This document shows, piece after piece, positions 1 through 9,197 of a DNA stretch of 64,000 bases. The stretch is from the NCBI GenBank assembly GCA_934454525.1, contig CAKSFM010000006.1, forward strand, positions 55,535-119,534. Direction: 5' to 3'. This DNA comes from an uncultured Clostridia bacterium (lineage in GTDB: Bacteria; Bacillota; Clostridia; UMGS1883). Every line of letters starts with the position of its first letter. The first letter of the stretch is position 1. The notes below the pieces were generated by a model that made no database searches, was not told the origin of the DNA, and worked only from the letters and a program-made list of their open reading frames with translations. Both the position numbers and the translations under genes were made by a program.

Positions 1-2
1 GG

Positions 3-1304
3 CTTCAAGTTATTAAGACATGGGATTTTGAGAAATCAAACAGTCTTCTTGGATGGGAAGTTGAAAAGCATATTGAGAATTTAAGAATTGAGAACGGCGC
101 TCTGACAGCGGACGTTGTTGATTGGGATCCCGGAATTGTTATTAAGGATATAAGCATTGATGCGGATATGGTTAAAGCTGTGCGGGTTACCTGCCGCAAT
201 AACGGAGGTGGTCAGGCAAGGGTATTTTATCAGACTGATATAGATCCTAATATGGGAGTGAATAAGAAGTCGTTTTATATTGATCAGGAAGATGGCGATA
301 TGCACACATATATGGGATATCCGAGTGATAAAACAAAGCTTGAGGGAACGATTACCGCATTAAGATTTGACCCTGCTGATAAGTGCGATGAGTTTGAGGT
401 TAAAATGATAGAGCTTCTCGGATACAGGGAAACGCCTGAGGAAAAGGCTCAGTTTGAGGAAGAACAATACAGGAGGAATAACCCGTATAAAATCCTATAC
501 GGCGGTAATGAGCTTGTAACGGTGGTTCCGCCCGTGCTTCGGGACGGACATTTATACGCGCCGATAAACAGACTGATGGAACAGCTGTCCGCCAAAATAC
601 TTTGGGATTATAATTCAAAGAGCTATACAGCCGAACGCGACGGTAAAAAAATTGTTATTCATGCAGACAGTGAATTTGCTGAAGTAAACGGTAATTCCGT
701 AAATCTTGAAAACAAGGTTTACTATGATGACGGGAATCTTTTTGTGCCGATAAGAGCGGTGTTCGAAGCTATGGGAGCGAGCGTTGAATGGATTGCAGAT
801 AAAAACAGCGTTACGATTTCGTTTCCTCCAAAAAATGACGGATATAATTATTTGGCAAAGCGTGACGATAAAAAACCGATGAGCTTTATGTTTGAAACAA
901 ACTCTGATTTTGAAGGCTGGGCAAAAGAATATAATATAGCGTCAATGAAGCTTAGCAGAGGCTCGCTTGTGCTTTCTGTCAGCGGTTCGGAGGCGCATAT
1001 ACTTCTTAACGGAATTTCGGCGAACGCTTCAAAATATCCGTATATGAGAGTACGCATGAAAAACGAGACAAACGCAACGCTGCTCAGAGCTTTATTTGCT
1101 ACAAGCACGGACTCAAAATTAGGCGGCGGAAAGAACGTTTCGCTTCCGATAACGGCGAAAGACAGTGACTATAAAGAGTATGTTGTTGATTTGTCAAAAT
1201 GCGGTGCATACAATGGTGTTATTACAAGCATTCGTCTTGATTTTATCGGCAGCCAAGGAAATGCCGGGAAAATAAAGGTTGATGAAATTGAATTTTTTGA
1301 ATAA
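3..1304 (+). CDS. Surface/secreted protein with copper amine oxidase N-like domain, 5' truncated
   Basis: The frame is open to the first bases of the window, so the true start and any signal peptide lie upstream; 433 residues are visible. The middle (about residues 160-275) reads as a copper-amine-oxidase-N-terminal-like domain, with the paired halves LYAPINRLMEQLSAKILWD and FVPIRAVFEAMGASVEW, each followed by a T/V-rich strand. In Firmicutes this domain occurs on extracellular proteins and carries no oxidase activity itself. It is flanked by two beta-rich modules (about 1-140 and 292-433), both opening with an aromatic/acidic FE..W pattern like carbohydrate-binding modules. No catalytic domain is visible. 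The next gene, an SLH protein, starts 75 bases downstream on the same strand. Binding to glycan or cell wall is inference. Confidence 0.75.
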   Translation, partial: LQVIKTWDFEKSNSLLGWEVEKHIENLRIENGALTADVVDWDPGIVIKDISIDADMVKAVRVTCRNNGGGQARVFYQTDIDPNMGVNKKSFYIDQEDGDMHTYMGYPSDKTKLEGTITALRFDPADKCDEFEVKMIELLGYRETPEEKAQFEEEQYRRNNPYKILYGGNELVTVVPPVLRDGHLYAPINRLMEQLSAKILWDYNSKSYTAERDGKKIVIHADSEFAEVNGNSVNLENKVYYDDGNLFVPIRAVFEAMGASVEWIADKNSVTISFPPKNDGYNYLAKRDDKKPMSFMFETNSDFEGWAKEYNIASMKLSRGSLVLSVSGSEAHILLNGISANASKYPYMRVRMKNETNATLLRALFATSTDSKLGGGKNVSLPITAKDSDYKEYVVDLSKCGAYNGVITSIRLDFIGSQGNAGKIKVDEIEFFE

Positions 1305-1379
1305 CGTTTTTAATAATAGCAGACCCAATCGTTTTATAAGGAGCTGCACTGAAATTGGGAGAATTAAAGGATGGGTTTT

Positions 1380-3014
1380 ATGAAAAATAAAATAGGTTTT
1401 CTTATTGCTGCAGTGATTTTATTATCGGGCGCTGCTGCCAATGCGGCATTTTTAAATAATGCAATTGTTGATTTTGCCCGAAACACCGTTACCGTTACAG
1501 GCGAAGCAGGTGCGGATTATGCTAACAGGTTCGTTTCTTTGCAGCTTGTTAATCCGGGGAAGGATTTTGCGAATCTCTTTACTGAGGACGGAGTGCTTAA
1601 CAGGTCAGAGCAGTCCTTCTCGGACGATAACGGAAAATTTGAATTTACATTCACTATGAACGGAGAAAGCGGAGATTACCATTATTTTGCAGGCGTTGAC
1701 GGGCTGGAACAAACACTTGATTGCCCTGCGCCGTTCAGGTATTATAATCCAAAGTACGTTGAGGACATATGGAAAGAAACGGAAAAGGCGATTAATACAA
1801 ATAATGATGATTCATTAAAAGAAATCATTGATAGGTATGCCTCTGTTTTACAGATTGATACGACCGAATATAATTCTTTCCCCGATGATTCAGCACGGCA
1901 GAATGTCAGGAAAGGAATTTTCAGAAACGGAGTCGGGGATATTGATGAGTTTGCCGCTGTTTTTTCAGATGCTGTTTTTGCGGTTAATTTGCACTATGAA
2001 ACCGACGATGCAGTTTTTGATACGAAAATATCAGCCGTATTTGAAAAAGCAGAGAAAAAAATCAAAGCCCTTTATGACAGCATACCGCCCGATGAGCAGA
2101 ACAGGATAAAAAAGGGTGTTAAAAGCAGCGAGTTTTATAACACAAAGGATATTTTAAATATTTTTAAGGAAAAAGTAAGGTTATACACATTAAACTCTAA
2201 GGTACTTTGGACGGAGATAGATGATTTTATAATTAACGAGGGCTGCTTTACCTCCGAGGAAATTCTGTCGTACACAAAAAGAGGCAATAAACAGTCAACA
2301 GCGGTGAAAATTCTTAAAAAGCTGCCCTACGCTTCAATAGATTTGTTTTTGTCCGACTTGAGAAATTCCGCAAGCGAAAACGGCGGAGGTAAAAGCGGCG
2401 CGTCCGCATCGGGAGCAGCGGATAAGCGTCCGCTGGTAAATTATAATGCAAGCGTTAACCCGGCAATCACATCTGATTTTACTGATCTGGAGGGTTATGA
2501 CTGGGCGCTTGCAGACATTCACAAACTTAGTAAAGCAGGTATTATTAACGGCTTTGAGGGGAAGTTTTATCCCGGCAGCAGCGTAACAAGAGCGGAATTT
2601 CTGAAAATGGCTTTATTGTCAGCCAAAATAAGCATTATTGATGGCAAAGAAGGTCAGTTTGAAGATGTAAACGGCAGCGAGTGGTATGCGCCGTATGTAC
2701 TGACGGCGGCAGCTGCTGATATTGTTTCCGGGGTCGGCAACGGACTATTCAGACCTGACGGCAGTATTACAAGGCAAGACATTGCGGTTATATTATACAA
2801 TTTATTAGATCGTGCCGAAAAATTAAAAGGCAATGAAGTGAGCTTGCCAAGTGATGTTGATTCAATTTCCGACTATGCAAAGGAATCTGTTTGCAGCCTG
2901 ATGAAATTGGGTGTTATAACAGGATTTGAGGATGGCACATTCAGAGGTAATACAACTGCAACAAGAGCAGAAGCGGCAGTGTTGATAGGCCGATTCTTAA
3001 ATCTGATTGATTAA
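1380..3014 (+). CDS. S-layer protein with three C-terminal SLH domains
   Basis: Start chosen at the ATG at 1380 rather than 1371: AAAGG lies 9 bases ahead and the protein then begins with a clean signal peptide (MKNKIGFLIAAVILLSGAAA, cleavage near ANA). Of 544 residues, about 20-340 are an unrecognised region with charged helices. A Gly/Ser/Ala-rich linker follows near 335-350, then three SLH repeats at about 365-415, 425-480 and 490-544. Each repeat has the usual pattern: a hydrophobic helix, a GI(I/V).G turn, an F.P...(I/V)TR core and a second helix. SLH triplets bind pyruvylated secondary cell-wall polymer, so the protein should sit on the outer surface. Its termination codon lies 34 bases before the next start, so the two genes are probably co-transcribed. 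Confidence 0.85.
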   Translation: MKNKIGFLIAAVILLSGAAANAAFLNNAIVDFARNTVTVTGEAGADYANRFVSLQLVNPGKDFANLFTEDGVLNRSEQSFSDDNGKFEFTFTMNGESGDYHYFAGVDGLEQTLDCPAPFRYYNPKYVEDIWKETEKAINTNNDDSLKEIIDRYASVLQIDTTEYNSFPDDSARQNVRKGIFRNGVGDIDEFAAVFSDAVFAVNLHYETDDAVFDTKISAVFEKAEKKIKALYDSIPPDEQNRIKKGVKSSEFYNTKDILNIFKEKVRLYTLNSKVLWTEIDDFIINEGCFTSEEILSYTKRGNKQSTAVKILKKLPYASIDLFLSDLRNSASENGGGKSGASASGAADKRPLVNYNASVNPAITSDFTDLEGYDWALADIHKLSKAGIINGFEGKFYPGSSVTRAEFLKMALLSAKISIIDGKEGQFEDVNGSEWYAPYVLTAAAADIVSGVGNGLFRPDGSITRQDIAVILYNLLDRAEKLKGNEVSLPSDVDSISDYAKESVCSLMKLGVITGFEDGTFRGNTTATRAEAAVLIGRFLNLID

Positions 3015-3048
3015 GCACACAGAATATATTATACGAGGAGGTTTGGAG

Positions 3049-5682
3049 ATGAAAAGAATCATTTCCATAGCGATAGTTTTCGTTCTTTCCATTGCTAATG
3101 CTGCTTTTGCTGCGGAACATAGCATATCGGCTTTGGACATTAAACTATACAATGAAGCTTTCGGGCTGTTATCCGGTCTTTCGGTCATAAGTGAGAATTC
3201 CGATGAGTTTGCAATTGATAAACCTATATCCAGAGGAAGATTCGCAAAGCTTATTGCAGACTGTATGAAACAGAAATTCGATGCCGGGTATGATGCGAAT
3301 GAACAAAGCGGGTTTTTAGATGTAGAGGTTAATCATGAGTATTATAAAGAAATTTCTTATTTAAAATCAGCCGGTCTTTTAAACGGAGACGGTTCCGGAT
3401 ATTTTCGCCCGGATGATAGCATCACTTTCGATGAAGTAAAGCACCTTATGTTGGTTATGCTCGGCTACCGTGACTATATTCAAATGAACGGGGGATTTCC
3501 GGGCGGGGACTACAAGGCAATGAGCAAAGCGGCAATAAAATATAATGGTTCTAAAGATAATACATGCAGGTCTTTGCTGCCTTTGATTGTAAAATGCTTA
3601 GAGGGAAAGGTTTCCGCGTATGATAAAATGTCCGTTAATTCTATATATTATACGAATGAAAACACAATTAACGGACTTGAAATGTATTTTGATGTAAGAA
3701 AAGATAAAGGCGTTTTACAGGCATGCGGAGCAGAATCGATTATTGCGGATAAGGATATCGGCAAAGGCAGAGCAGTGATAGATCATGTTGTTTATAACTG
3801 CAAGCCCGAACCGGATATTTATATAGGCGCTTCGGTGGAGTTTTACTATAAAATTTCCGATAATGATGTAAATGATATTATAATGATAAGTCCGTCGGCA
3901 AATGGTGAAATACTGGAAATACCTGAAACAGATTTAGATGATTTCAGGAATATGACATATCATGTGAACGGACGCGGGAAGATTAAGGTAACCGGAAGTG
4001 AAACAATTGTTTATAATTCAAGCATAATGACCTCCTTTAACGAAAAGCTTATGATTCCGAACGATGGCAGGGTTGTTTTTATTGACAACAATGGTGACGG
4101 TGATTATGATGTGATAAGAATTTACTCTTACGAAAGTTTTGTGGTTGCATCTGTCGTTAATAATTCAGACGAAACATTTACAATATACCCGAAGTCAGCT
4201 TATAATCTTCCGTCATATCAAACAGACGTTGATATATCAAAGCTGTATGATTCAAATGGAAAAGAAATCAGCTTTAATCGTATTAAAACGGGAAATTCCG
4301 TTTCAATATACTCCTATTTAAAAAATGACAGGCATATTATCAGTTGTGCTTATGTTACCGACAAAAAACTTAAGGGAGATTTAACAGCAAGAGGATTAAA
4401 AAATGAGCGAACGGAGCTGACAATAGATGATACGCCATGGAGGGTTTCCGATTCGTATAATGCGCAGGCAAAAAAATTAGAGCTTGATCTTAACTACATA
4501 TTTTATGTCGATTATTTCGGAAATATAATTGGTGTGGACGGATTTTCACCTACCACGATGGCATACGGTTATTTGCTGCAGGTTAGAGAATGTGAGCCAA
4601 ATAAAGATGATCCGCCTGTATTAAAAATATACAGTGAGATCGGCAGCGTAGTTAATTATATGTGTGCGGATAGAGTTTATATTGATGATGTGAAATATAA
4701 ACCGGAAGATATGGACAAGCTTGTTGCAAGGCTTTGCAATAATGACGGGGTCGGTAATATTATACGTTATTCTGTTAATTCCGAAAAGGAAATTATTCGG
4801 ATTGATCTTTGGGAAAACATGGACTACGATGCTTTGGACTTCAAGACATATAACCGCTTAAAGCTTGTTAATCCTGCATCGGAGCTTTATCTCAAAAGAG
4901 CTTATAAAAATTTTGGCGGCAGAATAAAGTATGACGATAGCACAAGGTTTTTCTTACTGCCGTCAGATAACAGAGATATTGAAGATGGAATACGTATCGT
5001 ATCGTTTAAGGATTTCAAAACAGACGGGTATTATGAAATTTCGTCCTATACATCCAATACAGACAGCATGATTCCTGAGGTGTGTCTGTTAAAGAATATG
5101 ACGGACAGAAACAGTGGATATGCCTCCTGCGGGGTAGTTACAAAGGTTGCATATACATATGATAAAGATACCGGTGATTATTATAATTCAATAAGGATTG
5201 ACAACAGCAGTTCGGGAGCGGAGTTATTGATTAAGGATGATGTTGTTTTGAAATCACTGCCGGATAGGGAAGTAAAAAAAGGTGATATAATAAAATTTTT
5301 TACAAATTATGATGGCTTTATAGATAATATAAAACTAATTTACAGAGCCGATGGAGATAAAGATTATCTCAGTCAAGCTGAAGCGTTTACAAACGGAGCC
5401 AGATTTGCAATAGGCAACGTTTTTGATAAAGATGATAAATATGTAAAGATACACTTTGGCGAATTAGTAAGCGGTACATATCCTTTGCCGGCAAATATGG
5501 AAGTACATAACTTAGATAATTTTAAAAAGATTATTGTTATAGACGCTTCAAATTCGAAAATTCTTATTTCAAGCGGCACGACAGATGATATTTCAACATA
5601 TATGTCAGATTCAGTTGGCAGCAAGGTTGTACTCAACACAGAATTTGGAGAGGAAAGGTCTTTGTATATTATTAAGCGATAG
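3049..5682 (+). CDS. Secreted SLH-domain surface protein, paralogue of the gene at 31223
   Basis: Start fixed by GAGGAGG at 3035-3041, seven bases before the ATG at 3049; the signal peptide MKRIISIAIVFVLSIANAAF follows. The mature N-terminus (about residues 25-140) carries two SLH-type repeats, including the segment GLLNGDGSGYFRPDDSITFDE. The remaining ~700 residues are beta-rich and match no family I recognise. The protein is homologous along its length to the 889-residue product at 31223. Both have an Asp-rich core (here VFIDNNGDGDYDVIRIY, there TFIDSDDDDVYDVICME), possibly calcium-binding, and a short G.SV(E/D)(F/Y)Y motif. In both places the gene is followed by a very large secreted protein. 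The role is unknown; a cell-surface scaffold or binding protein is the likeliest guess. Confidence 0.8.
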   Translation: MKRIISIAIVFVLSIANAAFAAEHSISALDIKLYNEAFGLLSGLSVISENSDEFAIDKPISRGRFAKLIADCMKQKFDAGYDANEQSGFLDVEVNHEYYKEISYLKSAGLLNGDGSGYFRPDDSITFDEVKHLMLVMLGYRDYIQMNGGFPGGDYKAMSKAAIKYNGSKDNTCRSLLPLIVKCLEGKVSAYDKMSVNSIYYTNENTINGLEMYFDVRKDKGVLQACGAESIIADKDIGKGRAVIDHVVYNCKPEPDIYIGASVEFYYKISDNDVNDIIMISPSANGEILEIPETDLDDFRNMTYHVNGRGKIKVTGSETIVYNSSIMTSFNEKLMIPNDGRVVFIDNNGDGDYDVIRIYSYESFVVASVVNNSDETFTIYPKSAYNLPSYQTDVDISKLYDSNGKEISFNRIKTGNSVSIYSYLKNDRHIISCAYVTDKKLKGDLTARGLKNERTELTIDDTPWRVSDSYNAQAKKLELDLNYIFYVDYFGNIIGVDGFSPTTMAYGYLLQVRECEPNKDDPPVLKIYSEIGSVVNYMCADRVYIDDVKYKPEDMDKLVARLCNNDGVGNIIRYSVNSEKEIIRIDLWENMDYDALDFKTYNRLKLVNPASELYLKRAYKNFGGRIKYDDSTRFFLLPSDNRDIEDGIRIVSFKDFKTDGYYEISSYTSNTDSMIPEVCLLKNMTDRNSGYASCGVVTKVAYTYDKDTGDYYNSIRIDNSSSGAELLIKDDVVLKSLPDREVKKGDIIKFFTNYDGFIDNIKLIYRADGDKDYLSQAEAFTNGARFAIGNVFDKDDKYVKIHFGELVSGTYPLPANMEVHNLDNFKKIIVIDASNSKILISSGTTDDISTYMSDSVGSKVVLNTEFGEERSLYIIKR

Positions 5683-5747
5683 GCTCTTATATATGGAATT
5701 GTTGATTGTAATTTCAGCTTATTTTATATAGGACGGGGAGATGTGAT

Positions 5748-8700
5748 ATGAAAATCAAAAGACTGTGTTGTATTATTATAGCGTTTTCTTTTTTATCAGG
5801 TACGGCAGCGGGAAACGCGGGCAACAGTTGTTATAGTGAGGTTTCTTTGAATAATTTGCCGTTTTCCCGCGACTCAGAATTCCCGGCATATATTTCACCG
5901 GAAATTGAATATTCCTTGTCTTTTTCAGATGATTTAGATGCTGATTCAGTTGATGTGACCAATTTATACCTAAATGATAACGAGCTCACTGATGAGGACG
6001 CGGATGTAATGGCTGAGGAAAACAATTTAAAGATTGTTTTTAAAAATCCTGCGATTTCCGAAGGGGTTGAATACAAACTGGATATTAACGGGATTAGAGC
6101 TTCGGACGGTAAGATTATAACTGTGCCCTCGATGTATCTTAAAGGTGCGGGAAATATACCTGTAACATGGGATGTATACTTAAAGAAGGGGCTTGATAAA
6201 GTAAAATTTAACGGTAATGCAGAGGGCAAAGTCGGAGTGGAAGCACAGGTAAAAAATAACACGTTATCCGATCTGGAGCTTGAGCTGATATGCGAAACAG
6301 ATAATGATAATTTCGAAAATACAAAGTCGGAGCTAATCACTGTAAGAACAGGAGAAGAAAAAAAACTTGTTTGTGAGACGGTTGTAACAAGAGGATCTCA
6401 TGCGTTTGCGTATGTTCAAAAATCGGATGGAACACATATTACCGAAAAAATCTGCTTAACCGAAAAAACAACACCTGTTTCATATTACCTTGTTGACGAA
6501 AGATTTGCAACCGCATTAAAGGATCAATATGGAACGCCGCTTTTTTCGGGATGGAGAATTAACAGGGGCAGAAAAACAATAAACAAAGTTGACTATTTAC
6601 CCTATAACAGCGCTGTTCTTAAAGATTCCTCCATGGGTAACAGGATTACGATGGAAAAATCATTTTTAAGTCAAAGCGATGGAGTTTTAACATTTGAAGC
6701 GGGGTTTACTCCCTCCAACTCATCCGGGCAATTTGAAATATCGCTGATAGGGTATCGTGGTGAGGAACATGTTACCGCAATGAGGATTTTCACAACAAAA
6801 ACAAATGTTGCGATATCCGATGGAATAAATCGTATCATGGCGGAAACATTGTCCGATAACAAAGACTATAACTTTAAAATAATTGCAAATTTGAATAACA
6901 GCACGTTTTCAGCATACTTAAACGGGCGGCTCATAAAAAAAGATGCTGACTTTATTCAATGCGCGGATTTTATTAATTCCGTCAAAATCAGCACACCCGG
7001 AGAGGGCGTTATGGATGTCGGAATAAATTATGTGAGGCTGTATAAAAACTATGGCGTAAATGAAACATTTATGTGCGCGGGAAACGAGTTGGATGAGTGG
7101 ACAAGGAATAAAGAGAATGTGTATGTTGAAAATCAGTATGGTATGTTTGACAGCGACTCAAACTGCATAGCTTTGGGAAATGCGTCATTGCGCGGAACGA
7201 TTGAAAAAGAACTGGATTATATTCCGGAAAACCCTGAGATATCCTTGTCATTCAAATTGAATGAGGAGAGCGTCCTTGGAATATCTGTTTTCGGCAACAA
7301 TAATTCGGTAAATATATCGCGTGAAGTAATGACATTCGGAAATTGTTCTTATTCGTTAAAAAAAGGCATTTGGTATACGTTGAGTATGCGAAAATCCGGA
7401 GCTTGTAACAAAGTATATATAAACGGTATTTTTATCGGAGAAATTGCCATACCGTTTATAAGCCCTTGTATTAGCATTTCCGGGACGAACGGAGTATGCG
7501 TAGATGATATTTATGTGAAAGAAAGAGAATGTACCTCTCTGGCAGTTAGCAAGCCGGCAGATGATGGGTACAGCATTCATATGATGTCTTATCCGATGTG
7601 GAATGAAGGAAGTCATTACGGCTGGGACAGAATTGCGGAGTATCCGGAGAGAACCCCTTTGATGGGCTTTTATGATGACTGTAATGAGGAGGCTATGAAT
7701 CTGCAAATCAAATGGCTTGCCGAACACTGTGTGGATGTCATTGTGTTCCCGTTTGCACGTTTGACCGGCAATTGTAATTCTGCGATAAAAAACACACAGC
7801 GTGAGACTGCTTTATTGTCGTATAAGAATGCCGAACTTGCGGACAAAATAAATTATGCTGTTATGTGGAGTGCAATAAGCGAATCCACTTTTGGCGGAAA
7901 AGATGATTTTCGTAACAATATAGTGCCTTATTGGATAGAACACTACTTTAAAGATAATAAATATGCAATTCTTGACAACAAGCCCGTCCTGTATATCTAT
8001 AATCCGGATAAGCTGATTAATATATTAGGTGGTGTATCAGCCCTTAAGCAAGAATTGGATTATCTTGATCAGGAAGCAATTAAGAACGGATTTGACGGCG
8101 TCTATACTATAGCAAATCTTGAGGGCGCGCAGCTTACCGATACGGGAATTGATTCAATATTCTCATATGCTGTTTTGGGGAACGGCGGAGTGGCTGTAAC
8201 ACAAATGCAGACATTGAAAATGCTTGAAGCACAAGCAAAGGTTTTTGGAACAGATGTTCCGGCTGCTGCATATATGGGTTTTGATTCTCTGCCGTGGCGC
8301 GGAAATGCAGAAGGCAGAGGAACAACAATAACACCCTCGGCTTTTAAAAAATACTTAATTGAATTAAAAGAAACCAGGCTTTCTGCGGGTAACTCAAAAA
8401 AAATACTTTATCTCGGAACATGGAATGAATATGGCGAGGGGCATTTCTTTATGCCGACGAAGTTATATGGATTTGGTTATTTGGATGCAGTGAGAGAGGT
8501 TTTTTCAGGATATGATGCCGAGCATACAGATTGGATTCCTGATTATACCGGGCTAAAACGATACGGCACTATGTATACCGGACTCGGCGCTCCTTCAAAA
8601 CTATATAATAAATCAAAGGAAGTGTCACCGGATTTTACGGAGGTTGTTAAAGGCTGGTATTTCGGAAATGCTCAAGATCGTGCCGAATGGAATGTAAAAT

Positions 8701-9101
8701 ATGCAGAAAAATCGGCAGGGAGTAATGGTCAAACGATGCTGCTTACTTATAAAAACGCTGCATCGGAACCGGAAATTGATGTTGATATCTCACAGGATAA
8801 AATTAATGCAGCGGATATCAGATACATAAGGGTAACCATGAAGGCTGATTTGTCAAAAATAGATGGCAAATTGTTTATAATGCATTTTACAACTGATGAA
8901 AAGCCAGCATTGTACTCAAATTCTTCTATGAAAAGCTTTCTGGTTAGTGATAAGTTGCGCACCTATGTTATTGATACACATAACAATGCTGATTGGAAAG
9001 GAACACTTGAAAAACTATATATATGGCCGGTCCATGTCGCCACTAAAAGCTGTATTCCGGGAACAGAATGTGAAATCATGTCAATTGAACTTTTGAAATA
9101 A
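5748..9101 (+). CDS. Large secreted protein with GH99-like (WbsX-type) domain and LamG-like modules
   Basis: The ATG at 5748 follows CGGGGAG and opens a signal peptide (KRLCCIIIAFSFLSGTAAG). The 1117-residue protein is modular. About 25-125 resembles a bacterial Ig/SbsA-like strand domain. Two concanavalin-like (LamG-type) beta-sandwich modules lie at about 240-420 and 450-600. At about 605-930 is a glycoside hydrolase 99-like/WbsX-like barrel, recognisable from the start MMSYPMWNEGSHYGWDRIAE, the FPFAR strand, and the signature LGTWNEYGEGHFFMP near residue 890. A C-terminal CBM-like module fills 965-1117. Family members act on, or are associated with, mannose- or rhamnose-containing glycans; the activity here cannot be assigned. 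There is no SLH or LPXTG anchor, so it may be released or bound by its modules. It is the last gene before the ABC-transporter promoter. Confidence 0.75.
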   Translation: MKIKRLCCIIIAFSFLSGTAAGNAGNSCYSEVSLNNLPFSRDSEFPAYISPEIEYSLSFSDDLDADSVDVTNLYLNDNELTDEDADVMAEENNLKIVFKNPAISEGVEYKLDINGIRASDGKIITVPSMYLKGAGNIPVTWDVYLKKGLDKVKFNGNAEGKVGVEAQVKNNTLSDLELELICETDNDNFENTKSELITVRTGEEKKLVCETVVTRGSHAFAYVQKSDGTHITEKICLTEKTTPVSYYLVDERFATALKDQYGTPLFSGWRINRGRKTINKVDYLPYNSAVLKDSSMGNRITMEKSFLSQSDGVLTFEAGFTPSNSSGQFEISLIGYRGEEHVTAMRIFTTKTNVAISDGINRIMAETLSDNKDYNFKIIANLNNSTFSAYLNGRLIKKDADFIQCADFINSVKISTPGEGVMDVGINYVRLYKNYGVNETFMCAGNELDEWTRNKENVYVENQYGMFDSDSNCIALGNASLRGTIEKELDYIPENPEISLSFKLNEESVLGISVFGNNNSVNISREVMTFGNCSYSLKKGIWYTLSMRKSGACNKVYINGIFIGEIAIPFISPCISISGTNGVCVDDIYVKERECTSLAVSKPADDGYSIHMMSYPMWNEGSHYGWDRIAEYPERTPLMGFYDDCNEEAMNLQIKWLAEHCVDVIVFPFARLTGNCNSAIKNTQRETALLSYKNAELADKINYAVMWSAISESTFGGKDDFRNNIVPYWIEHYFKDNKYAILDNKPVLYIYNPDKLINILGGVSALKQELDYLDQEAIKNGFDGVYTIANLEGAQLTDTGIDSIFSYAVLGNGGVAVTQMQTLKMLEAQAKVFGTDVPAAAYMGFDSLPWRGNAEGRGTTITPSAFKKYLIELKETRLSAGNSKKILYLGTWNEYGEGHFFMPTKLYGFGYLDAVREVFSGYDAEHTDWIPDYTGLKRYGTMYTGLGAPSKLYNKSKEVSPDFTEVVKGWYFGNAQDRAEWNVKYAEKSAGSNGQTMLLTYKNAASEPEIDVDISQDKINAADIRYIRVTMKADLSKIDGKLFIMHFTTDEKPALYSNSSMKSFLVSDKLRTYVIDTHNNADWKGTLEKLYIWPVHVATKSCIPGTECEIMSIELLK

Positions 9102-9155
9102 GTGAGTATTTTACAATAATATATTAACTTGTTCCATATACAAAATTTAAATAAA

Positions 9156-9164
9156 TGATATAAT
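9156..9164 (+). promoter_or_regulatory. Extended -10 promoter of the first ABC-transporter operon
   Basis: TGATATAAT is a perfect extended -10 (TGnTATAAT), 34 bases before the solute-binding protein gene at 9198. The sequence at the -35 position (around 9136-9141, ATATAC) is poor, as is usual with extended -10 promoters. Upstream at 9108-9117 lies ATTTTACAAT, the reverse complement of the ATTGTAAAAT motif found in front of the AraC gene at 30109. The 96-base gap 9102-9197 is very AT-rich and holds no other recognisable feature. The ribosome site GGAGGG lies just upstream of the ATG. Confidence 0.55.
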
Positions 9165-9197
9165 TTAATTAATCTTATAAACCTTGGAGGGATTTAA

